The notes beneath the pieces were generated by a model that did no database searches, was not told where the DNA came from, and worked only from the letters and a program-made list of their open reading frames with translations. Both the position numbers and the translations under genes were made by a program. Below are positions 45,114 to 54,807 of a stretch of DNA of 64,000 nt, piece after piece. The stretch covers positions 16,443 to 80,442 of the forward strand of contig JAUCBJ010006410.1 of NCBI GenBank assembly GCA_032718475.1, read 5' to 3'. The stretch is from Nemertoderma westbladi. Its lineage: Eukaryota; Xenacoelomorpha; Nemertodermatida; Nemertodermatidae. Numbering within the stretch: the stretch's first letter is position 1; every line of letters starts with the position of its first letter.

Positions 45114-46563
45114 ATTACCTTACATTTGTCGTGGTTAAAAATAAGTTGCCACAATTTGCTCCAGCGGTCCAGGACTTCCAAATCACTTTGTAGTGGGGCA
45201 ATAGAGGTGATAAAACCGGCAGACTGGGGTCGAATATAGCACTGCCTTTGAGGTCATTGGCGAAAAGATGAATATGCTGATGAGCAGAGATGGAACATCA
45301 TCCAGCATCCACGTATGTATCCAAGGAATAGGGAAAACTCCAGCAACAGTTCCCTGAGGAACACCACTGTCAACAAGTAGACATGGTGATGCTTTCCCAC
45401 TGATGACCATGCATTGGTATCTACAAGAGAGAAACGCCTGAAACAAATTTAATAACTTTCCAGTTATTCCAAGCTGCCAAGGGCCTGCAATTTGACAATC
45501 TGTCTCTGGTGTGGCACTGAATCAAAGGCTTTCGGAAAGTCCAAGTACGTATCAATGCACATGCGATCATCTAGTACTTTGAACCAATAGAAGGTACAAT
45601 CAAGTAGTTGCAGAGTGTGTGATCGCCATTTCTGTCTTTCTGGAAACCGTATTGATCATAGGGTATATGGTTATTTTCCATCATGTAGCTGTATGTTTCA
45701 TTGACAATGTTTTGTTCCATAAGTTTGCAGACCACTGATGTTAGACTGATAGATCTGAAGTTTTCACGCAAATATTTACTACCATTCTTAAATTATGGAG
45801 AAATGTTGGCGAGCTTTCAATCAATTGGTAGCACTCCTTCATTCATTGACTTATAATGAAGCCAGGGGTTCAGTAATTGCACCAGATAGTGTTTTTATAA
45901 CTTGTGGATAAACTTAATCAGGACCAGTAGCACCAGACCCTCTCATTTCGTTGATTGGCTGAAGAACTGATTCATTCATATGTCTGTATGTGAAGTTGAT
46001 GGTAGATCTAGATATGCTGGAATTAATTTCTTGAGAATATTGATCAGAAGGAATATATGAAAGGTCTTCGTAAATGCAGTATTGAAATATTCATTTAAAG
46101 GTGTAGCCTTTTCGATATCAGCTAGCAAACGCACCATCATTCTTCTTGAGGCACTGTGTTGCTGGTCTTGCCTTTGTCTTTGCTGTTTTGACCGTTTAAA
46201 TTTCCAAAAGATTATGGGGTTACTAGGGGCATCACTTGCAATTTTACTTTCGTTTTACCTTCTCCTGTTTAATTACTGACAAACTGAAATATATTTGTTT
46301 CTAGCTTGCTTGTAGGCTGTGACCTGTGAATGAAGAAAGTGTTTTTTTATTTTTGTACCTAATCCAAGCATGTTCCTTAATCCTTATTTGAGATTTGACA
46401 ATTCCATTTATCCACTTATGTTTACTGTGTGGAGGTCCTGACTTAGTTGGAATGATACGTTTACATGTGGAAATCAGCTCTTTGTGAAATAAGTCCCATG
46501 ATGAATGTTGTCTAATGGCTCTAAGATGGAAGCCCAATTAATAGAGCTCAGATCGTGAGACAT

Positions 46564-46634
46564 CGAGGGATAGTCAGCCTTCTATTATTGTTATTACTTC
46601 GAGGGATAGTCAGCCTTCTATTATTGTTATTACT
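46564..46634. repeat. Tandem duplication, about 37 bp
   Basis: Two adjacent identical copies of gggatagtcagccttctatt followed by attgttattact. Confidence 0.9.
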
Positions 46635-46640
46635 GTCACA

Positions 46641-47150
46641 CTCAAATTCAAATAGTATAATACTGAAAAAATTATACAAAACTCACAATTAATGTTTTGT
46701 ACATACATAAACGAGTGAGGAAGGATGCCACCCAGGCATAAAGCTGTAAAGCACCTACAGTATATACTTTATTTATGGCAGTGAATACTTTATGAATGGC
46801 AATGGCTGTGAATAAATATACTATAACTATACTGGTAATATATATAATAATGCAAACAGACAAATACAATAATGCACCAATGCAATATAGGCCTACGTAA
46901 TACATATTATTCTATCAGTCTATAGTATGAACGTATACATCTCATAAAGAAATGCATGAACAGTGGTATTAACAAATCTATGCTATAGATATTCTACATG
47001 ATATATGTACTGCATGTATGTAGTAGAGGCATAGCTGCATAGAAAGCACAACAACAAAGACGTTGAAATTTCAGATCACAGTGCAGCAGTGCAGTTTGCA
47101 GTTATATCAGTTATCATCAAACCACCTAAACTGTTATGAAATTTTGCAAT
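46641..47150. other. AT-rich non-coding stretch inside the large foldback element
   Basis: No gene or repeat of note; lies between the LINE and the right-arm palindromes. Confidence 0.4.
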
Positions 47151-47571
47151 ATTTCCCTATCGGGAAATTTCTGATGTCATTGTGAGAGATATCCATGGTA
47201 AAATTTCCGTATATGGAAATATATGGATGTTTCCCTATAGGGAAACATGCAAAGTTAATTTTCACATGTCTGTAAAACCCCCAGGCAGCCAGGGTAGTCT
47301 GGTAGTAGTTGGCTGCCTCAGGGCAGTAGTTATATTAAATGTAAGGTAGAAGTGAATGACCTAGTATATCTCACTTAATGCACTATGTCCTCAGTGAATG
47401 CGCCATAGCGATTATGCAAAAATTTCCCTATAGGGAAATAAAAGATTCCCTATAGGGAAATTGTAAAAGCACGACTTTTCAGCTCTTAAATCTCAACTTT
47501 TCAGCTCTTAAATCTCGTGCTCACGACTTCTTAGCTCTTAAATATCGTGCGCACGACTTTTCAGCTCTTAA

Positions 47572-48729
47572 CCCTTTAACACCGGCTTAATAAAAATTTT
47601 CTGCATTGAAAACCGTCTATAGAAAAAAAAAAATTTTTTTGAAAAATTGTCAAAATCCTGGAAATTAAAAACTAAAAAAAAAAATTTCAAAATTTTTTTT
47701 CAATATTTTACCTTTAGTATTGTAAACGACCGGTTAACTGGGCCGGGTTCAAACCCGGGCCAGGTTTGGGTGACCCGGACCCTGCAAAAAAGATGCCAGG
47801 TACCGGGTTTTGTTAAAATTAAGCAATTTGCTTGAATGAGAATGACAAGCCTGTTTGAGAGTTTGACATACCTATAATATACGTAGGTACCAGTCAGGTA
47901 GTAGTAGCATCTTTCTTACATTTTATATCATTTTCGATTTTTATTTTCATTTTTTTTCTTTTGATTTTTTTTTTCATTTGTATCATTTTTGATATCACAA
48001 GTGTTGACCCGGACCCGGCAAAATGTTCGAACTGGTCGTTTACTACTTTAGTAGTTTAGGCCTTACATTAGTACAAAAATATTTTTCAAAAATTTTTTTT
48101 TTTAATTTTATGAAAAGAAATGTTAAAAAATCTTATGAAATTTTTTTTTTTAATTTAATGAAAAAAAATTTTGAAAAATTGTTTGTACTAATGTACGCCT
48201 ACTATACTATACTACTAAAGGTAAAATATAAACAGATATTTAACTTCTATCACCATTTTGGCCTTGTTTTGCCATTATTATTATAAGAAATGGAAATAAA
48301 TATTATAATATAAAAGATTGTATATATTATAATAGAGTAATGATACTGTATGTTATGCATGTGACAAATGTTCCAGATGGTGGATTGATTTTAATTAATT
48401 TATTAAGCTTTACCAAACTTTGCAACATTACTGTTAACTGTGTTGAGGAAAGCAGTGAATGGGGATAATGTAAACTATTCTTTGTGTTCTTTAGTCGTTA
48501 TTCTTTATGTAAACAGTATAAACTCAGGATGCTAAATCAGCTGGAGGTGATGCGTTATAGGCTAATTATACACTTATATATGGCCTGCATGTCTGCCGGC
48601 TATAAGGGAATACTGCATTGAAAACCGGCGCCATAACAAATCACTAGCAAAGCATAGATCAGTGACGGGTGGTGCCCATCTGCTGCACAAGTCATTAACG
48701 GGCACCACCCGTTTGCCAGCGTTAAAGGG
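47572..48729. mobile_element. piggyBac-like MITE with TTAA target site, 1158 bp
   Basis: Ends are CCCTTTAACACCGG (47572) and the partner CGTTAAAGGG (48720-48729), each bordered by TTAA (47568-47571, 48730-48733). CCC ends and TTAA duplication are the piggyBac hallmarks. Removing it restores the repeat ttttcagctcttaaat of the host element. Inside are a second inverted pair (cctttagta- and gtaaacgacc-type strings, 47705-48230), probably another MITE, and a hairpin acgggtggtgccc (48663-48675) with its complement at 48699-48711. No transposase. Confidence 0.82.
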
Positions 48730-48928
48730 TTAAATATCATGCGTATGACATTTCAGTTGTAAACTGAAACTCGTTCTCACGACTTTTCAGCTCTTAAATC
48801 TCGTGCGCATGACTTTTCAGCTCTTAAATCTCATGCACACGACCTTTCAGCTCTTAAATCTCGTGCGCCCGACTTTTCAGTTATGAAGAAAAAAACAATC
48901 ATGCGATGGCCCTTCAGAGCCACCATAG

Positions 48929-49450
48929 TATACCAGGTTGCGGATATGGATTACCAGTCACACATCGTTGGCACCAACTCAAGAACCGTCTTAACAATGA
49001 GGCAAGAAGAAAGGCTAAGGGATGAATGCCCTGCCCCACGATATTATAATTTATTATGGTGAAAAATGACAATTGGTAAATAATAATGCATATTTTCATT
49101 ATATTATTATAGTACATCATAAACACTGTAGCATACTTTAAATATTAAATATAGATATAATTGCAATTTGTCTAACAATTAGACAATACAGCAATACCGG
49201 GCTGGATTTAGGCATAGTCCGAGTAGGCCATGGCCTAGGGCCTCCCACATAAATACTAAGCTTATATTCTGATATACAAGATATTTTTTTTATAAAAATA
49301 AATTAATAATATTATTTGTTAAACTGTTATTTACAGTACCGGTCTGGTTCAATTATTATGTAAATATACATTCTAACAAATTTTCGGAAATATCTCATCA
49401 CATGCTTGCATTTAAAAATTTACAGGGCCTGTGTGTGTGTATATGTATAA
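48929..49450. other. Non-coding stretch
   Basis: AT-rich, no gene. A short gtgtgtgtgtatatg run lies near 49430. Confidence 0.4.
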
Positions 49451-49803
49451 AGGTGCCAGAGGTTCCCCAAAAGCATAGCCCTTAACTGAGACAAACCTAA
49501 CCTTTTCATATTTGCAATACTAAACAACGTTAAAAAAATTTTCTTGATTCGCTTGCTTTTTACTTTAAGGGCGCCAGAGGTGCCCCAAAAGCATAGCGCT
49601 TAGGGGGACAAACCTAACCTTTTCATATTTGCAATACTAAACAACGTTAAAAAAAATTTTCTTGATTCACTTGCTTTTTACTTTAAGGGCGCCAGAGGTG
49701 CCCCAAAAGCATAGCGCTAGAGGGGGACAAACCTAACCTTTTCATATTTGCAATACTAAACAACATTAAAAGAAATTTTCTTGATTTTCTCGCTTTTTAC
49801 TTT
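49451..49803. repeat. 118-bp tandem repeat, three copies
   Basis: Copies begin at gccagagg 49455, 49573 and 49691. Each contains ccccaaaagcatagcgct and aacctaaccttttcatattt. The first copy is the most diverged. Confidence 0.93.
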
Positions 49804-51923
49804 ACATTCATTTAAAGATTACGTTTGATTGTGATCTATTACCGGCCATGGCTATGGTTAACATGCAAGTCATCAAAACTAAGTAACTAATAGCTGAATA
49901 GTGAATGAGTTAATAATTTGAACCTTAATGGGCTTTGAACATTATAAACTTTTTACAATACATTCTTATATTCTTATCTTTTAAACACCCATTTCTTATC
50001 TTTAGCAATTATAGTTTATGAAAGTCCCAGGAAATATTAAAAAATTAGCATTGCCCATAAAACTGTGACTAAAAATTTAATGGATGTGGCCCTCCCTACA
50101 GTTTTTTATATTTGTATACTATATATAATAGGAAATCATCAACAAAATCGTCAATAGGAAATCATCAACAAACCATACAATAAGTAAATTACCAATATAT
50201 ACTGGCATTGCAAATAGATTATATATTTTAATTAATATGTTAGTTTATTAATATTAATACTGGTACTAATTATAGGCCTAATCTGCTAATACAAATTGCA
50301 TCAGGGAAATCCATTTTAAAATATAAAAACGACAAGAAAATATACACCGAATTGGTGTCAGAGTTGAAAAAAGGGGTCCTACGAATTCCCCCAAAAAAAC
50401 ACAATAATACCCAAAATAAACACAACATTATACAAAAAAGTACTGGTACCCAAAATGACCTGTGGTAATTGTGAGTAAACATACCTCAGTACCTGTGTGC
50501 GTGTGGCAAACCAAATGTAACCAAACTGGGAAAACCTACAGGAGATTATTTACAAGCACATCACAGATAAATGAAAGAAAGTGAGAAATCTATTATATCT
50601 TTATTCAGAATATTCCCAAATACGTAGAACTAAATTAAAAAAATCAGCTGCAATAAATCTACGAAACCATCCAACAACAGTACCAATTTTTTATGTGAAA
50701 ATCTAAACCATGACATGTTCAGCACGGATTTATGAAAGAGAAAGAAAGATGTTGAATAAAAAAACTGGCTAGAAATAAAATGTTAAGTTTTAATTAATAA
50801 ATCTAATTCAATTAATAAATGTATTTGTATATTATGACTACCACATGTTTCCACATATCAATAAGAAATATAAGTATATTTTATATTAACATATTCCAAT
50901 TGCAGTATTGGTAATAATGTTAGAAAAGCAATTACTGGGATGCATACCATGATTCACAAACATTTCGCTATAAATTTATAATTAATTAATTATAAATAAC
51001 AACTATACCAATACCAGTACTATAAATTAATGATAATGATACTATTCAATAATAATTGGCATTGATTACATAAAAAATTACATAAAAGTAAAATTATAAT
51101 TGAATAACTTGTGAATTATGCAATTAACTGAAACAATTGATATAGGCTTATGTTAATAACTAAATAATTATAAATTACACTACAGTAATAACTAAAAAAT
51201 CTATGTTATTTCCATGATAAAAGTAAAATATTAATTACTGCAATATAATTAACTAAATTGCACTGTAATAGTATAAGGATAAGGTAGGGTAGGCCTATAT
51301 TAATTATAAATTAAATTAACTAACCAAGGTTAACTGAAAAAAATACTAATTATAAATGCACTCTGCCACCAGGTGGATCTTCCCAATAAATGTCTGGTGG
51401 TCGAGGTTACCACTGAGACTCAAGAAGCCCCCAGCTTATGGAGTCTCAAAGGGATCAAAATCATAAAAGTACTACAGTACTCAAAAATTATATAATAAAT
51501 AGTGTACGTATGAAATATTTAAAAGCTATTCAATTGTTGTTATTGCGGCAATAAATAATTATTGCAGTAATACATAAATATTGTGGTAATAAATAATAGC
51601 ACTTTATATGATGCACTTCTCACGATTTATACGTGATACCAATACCGGGTACATCAATGGAAAGTAATATTAATCATAATTGTACTTCTCACGATTTTTT
51701 TTTACACAATAACAATATAATTTTACGTAGCGCCTAAAAGGAAATTTTGAGAAACAATTTTGTCTAGGTTGTTCACACAACTTTGTATCTTGTTGTGCTC
51801 ACAAGATTAAGTTAGTTTTCTAACTTCCCATTTGTTACATTGAAAGCATCATGTGGTAGGAATTTTTAAAATACAACAGACAAACCACTTCTCACATCTC
51901 TAGGCTGCATGTGTATAATTATG
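49804..51923. other. AT-rich non-coding stretch
   Basis: No gene recognised over 2.1 kb. It has a local duplication of aataggaaatcatcaacaaa (50129-50171) and dense taattaat-type AT repeats. Near 51770-51820 there are ttgttgtgctcacaag-type strings related to those at 52790-52910. Confidence 0.5.
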
Positions 51924-52113
51924 GGTTTGTTCAGAAGTGGAAAAATGAGAAAGTGCGTCACCGGGGGTTGAACCAGCGCTATAAGTACGTAACAGGCCTA
52001 ACAGGCCTCATCAGTAGCACTAACCAGCTCAGCCACTAGCCCCTGACACTCAAACTCCCACCTAAACCACTTATATTGAACGGCAGTCTTAAGTTGCATA
52101 TATTCTATCTCTA
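51924..52113 (-). mobile_element. tRNA-derived SINE with hammerhead remnant, copy A
   Basis: On the minus strand there is a perfect A box TGGCTGAGCTGG (52035-52024) and a perfect B box GGTTCAACCCC (51974-51964), 49 bases apart as in a tRNA. The space where the anticodon arm would be is filled by a hammerhead-like sequence. The copy is about 80-85 per cent identical to copy B over roughly 185 bases, in the same orientation, 350 bp away. The pol III promoter looks intact. Confidence 0.82.
51975..52021 (-). ncRNA. Degenerate hammerhead motif in SINE copy A
   Basis: Stem I (agtgcta with tagcgct, seven pairs including one G-U), the core CTGATGA (52014-52008) and stem II (ggcc/ggcc, loop tgtta) are intact. 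The essential GAAA after stem II reads TGTTA. Loss of G12-A13-A14 should abolish cleavage. The cleavage triplet would be TTA. Confidence 0.7.
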
Positions 52114-52273
52114 ACAGCGGACCTAACGGCCTCAAGTATGCTAGAGTGAAACAGGAGGGAAATACAAATAAATATATATTCAGCTCGAGTATTGCTGCCA
52201 GGTGATATTAATTAAATAAATTGGAGATGAGCTGTTGCAACTGTAATCAATGATGTAATGGTAGGCCTAATGG

Positions 52274-52457
52274 TTTTGTTCAGAAGTGGAAAAAATGAGA
52301 AAGCGCATCACCGGGGGTTGTACCAGAGCTATACGTACGTTTCAGCCTAAGAGGCCTCATCAGTAGCGCTAACCAGCTCAGCCACTAACCCCTGACACTC
52401 ACAGTCCCACCTAATCCACTTCTATTGTAAGGGCAGTCTTAAGTTGTATATATTCTA
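52274..52457 (-). mobile_element. tRNA-derived SINE with intact hammerhead, copy B
   Basis: On the minus strand the A box TGGCTGAGCTGG (52384-52373) is perfect. The B box has one change (GGTACAACCCC, 52324-52314). About 70 conserved bases precede the A box and about 50 follow the B box in both copies, which marks the element's extent at roughly 185 bp. The hammerhead again occupies the anticodon-arm position. Confidence 0.82.
52325..52370 (-). ncRNA. Hammerhead ribozyme motif, type I, in SINE copy B
   Basis: Read on the minus strand. Stem I is agcgcta (52370-52364) with tagctct (52331-52325), six pairs and one mismatch. The core CTGATGA is 52363-52357. Stem II is ggcc with ggct (three Watson-Crick pairs plus G-U) around the loop tctta. 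GAA is 52343-52341, and stem III is acg/cgt with a two-base loop (52340-52333). The cleavage triplet is GTA and the predicted cut lies between 52332 and 52331. All required core bases are present. Confidence 0.82.
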
Positions 52458-53131
52458 TTATATATTCTCTAGGCTGCAGGCTACTTTAAATTTCCTAATC
52501 AGACTCTATATCCAAATTGGGCTTATTATATTACCCTACTTCCCTACTACACTGCATTATTAAAATACAACAGTCAAACCACTTCTCACATCTATAAGCT
52601 GCTTGGCTACTTTATATTTCCTGATTTGGCTCTATTACCCTATACCTATGCTATAGGCCTACTGCTGTACTGCAATACTACGCTACAACTGTTACAATTT
52701 TGAAAAATTCTGAAAATGCCACTAATGCATTGTTTTAGAATAGTTTGACCAATTAAAATTCAAAATACTAAGTTGTGCAGTGCATACAACTTATTAAGTT
52801 GTGCCCACAAGATATAAGTTGTGCACACAAAATCTAAGTTGTGCGCACAAATTGGGCACAAGATACTATGTTGTGCACACAAGATACTAATTTGTGTACA
52901 CAAGATAGAAAAAAATATATTTTGCATGTCCCTTTAGGCTGTTAGGGGCCCCCTAGAATTTAGCAACCAATGACAGTCCTATGCTGATTTATTAAGTGGA
53001 CACATGATGGCTTCCACTCCACAGCCCTCCATTAAGTGTATGAAATATTAATAGCCTTAGATTGAATTCAAACCTGTGTCAATAATGAATATGCAAATTG
53101 TTATGATTTTGATCCTTATGAGAACACATAC
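52458..53131. other. Non-coding stretch with ttgtgcacacaag repeats
   Basis: Two related copies of a ctaggctgc...ctactttaaatttcct block at about 52470 and 52598. A run of roughly 20-bp ttgtgcacacaagatacta units lies at 52785-52905. No gene. Confidence 0.5.
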
Positions 53132-53304
53132 TCATCATTAGTACAGCAGAGTGATGGCCCCCTGATGACAATCCCCACATCTGGTACTATGTGCGAGTGA
53201 GTTGCTGGCATATCAGCTGAATGACTAGAACTGGACTTCCTCATATAAGAAGAGTTCATGGCCTTCGAGCAGCACTCACAAGTAGTTTCATCATCATCAC
53301 TCAT
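53132..53304 (-). CDS. Possible first coding exon of an unknown minus-strand gene
   Basis: An ATG at 53304 opens a minus-strand frame rich in Asp, Ser and Cys (starts MSDDDETTCECCSKAM). A good splice donor (a|GTATGT) follows at 53131. If unspliced, the frame stops six codons later. No family was recognised and no downstream exon was found, so this may be chance. Content is more protein-like than the surrounding frames. Confidence 0.2.
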
Positions 53305-54807
53305 GCGATGCTGTGTTTAGCCACCACCACTGGAATATGGTGGTTGACATCTCCTGACCTTATAACTTCAATACCGGTACTCTCGAACTTCAATACAAGG
53401 TTCGTACGGTACTACCTCTACTGCAAATACTGCGCTTTTTACTACCACTACCACAAATGCCAACTACTGTGGTATTTCTGGTAGTTGGTTTTTAGTTTTT
53501 CCAATTTACAGTTTTTAAGCAAATTTCCAATTGGGGCGCTGTTTCTGCCTGCCAATGGAATTCCTGTTAAATTGATTTGAAAAATAAGTACCTAAGAAGT
53601 AAAACTTTTACTGTAAATTGTGTTCCTAAGTTAAGTTGAAGTATGTATGTCATAACAGGCTGAAACAGCAGTAGGCCTAATACAGTAATAGTCAAATAAT
53701 TTGGTCAAATAATTTTCTAAAATAATAATCCTGATTTCGTATAATAACTATGAAATTTATAAGATATAAATTATTTATAATACGAAAAAATTACAAAACT
53801 TTTTTGGTATCAAATCGCATTTTCTTACAATCACATTAATATCACATTGTATCCTTGATTTATACCTTCAAAAATCACCTATTATATGCAAAATAAACGT
53901 TCAGCCATCATTACAGCAGTTACACATTACATATGAAAAATTGATTTGTATTGTATCGTATTTTCTCTCAACAAACTGACAAAAACAAATAGAAGTTAAA
54001 TTTAAATTGAATTGAATTGAACTTGAATTATTAATTCAAGAAAACAATTTACCAAAAATAAACGCCACACTTTTTAAAAAATCGTTAAAAAGTGAGCTTT
54101 ATTAAAAAAAATAAAAAATTTAAAAAAGCTTAATACCAGCTACATTTTTTGCTGCCGCAACTACCTACAGCAAAGCCTTACTATTACTGCTACCGCAAAA
54201 AGTAACTACGGTATGATCCCTGCTTCACTACTCTTATTGTAATAAAAAAGCTGTATTCATGCCATATTGAATATGCTACAGTATTGTTTTAGTAGGTAAA
54301 TGAAATGTGAACCTACCGAAGTTATCACTCATAAGTAAGTCAGATAATATGATTATATGTGAAAATTTGGTATCAATTGTTTCAAAAATGGCAGCAAGGT
54401 ATAGGTATTTGTCATTGTATCGCAAATATGATAGAACTGTAACTTCAAATGAAAAGAATAAAGTTTTACCACTTTATAAAAGTACTTGACAAAACATATT
54501 TGTACAGAAGTCCCACAATTTGATATTATATTAAATACTATACAGGACAATGCATACATACATACATACATTATTTATATTTATATATCTCACATTCTTA
54601 CTATGCTGTAATATCATTTATGAAGCTAGGTTAATCATAGAATAGGTACAGACTTTGTACAATTGTATTCTCACTCCTCAGTAAAACATTTACCTACATT
54701 ACAAGTGTTAGTGTAACATATGCTGCTACTAAGAAGAAAAGTGATTAATAATAATTTAATTTAATGGGCCTAATTTTAATACAAATATAGGATATACTGC
54801 TTCTAAA
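53305..54807. other. Upstream region of the RBM12-like gene
   Basis: AT-rich, no gene. The string aaatatag just before 54789 is a possible 3' splice site for a 5'-UTR intron about 20 bases before the ATG. Vertebrate RBM12 also has only non-coding introns. Confidence 0.35.

Larger units (their letters stand above)
44270..46540 (-). pseudogene. Decayed CR1/L2-type LINE, split by a hAT-like insertion
   Basis: Minus-strand fragments in different frames line up as one non-LTR element: KWINGIVKSQIRIKEHAW-like pre-RT linker (46537-46301), FRSISLTSVVCKLME (from 45771), QYGFQKDRNGDHT, SGVPQGTVAG (45446-45190), then LFANDLKG at 45276-45244. The catalytic FADD has become FAND. Downstream RT sequence (WSKLWQLIFNHDKCK, 45183-45122) continues on the far side of the 747-bp insertion (44366-44270). 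Frameshifts and stops throughout make it dead. Confidence 0.8.
43711..48928. mobile_element. Large foldback element hosting three other insertions
   Basis: Left end ctatggtggctctga (43711) and right end cagagccaccatag (48928) are reverse complements. Homology runs inward through ggccatc(a/g)catgatt, ttcttcata and several copies of gagatttaagagctgaaaag (right side: cttttcagctcttaaatctc). Inside each arm are clusters of the palindrome tttccctatagggaaa (43850-43940 and 47150-47465). Between them lie a decayed LINE, a hAT-like MITE and a piggyBac-like MITE. I found no target-site duplication for this outermost element. Confidence 0.7.

Noticed and set aside
44269-45239. Small frames with Gly-Ala or Arg-Ser repeats at both ends of the hAT-like MITE
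   Set aside because: They come from the gccggagc subterminal repeats and have no other coding support.
45268-45285. Another CTGATGA string
   Set aside because: No pairing for stem II and no stem I partner; it is decayed LINE sequence.
47740-47770. gggttcaaaccc as a pol III B box
   Set aside because: It is part of a longer palindrome in a MITE and has no A box at tRNA spacing.
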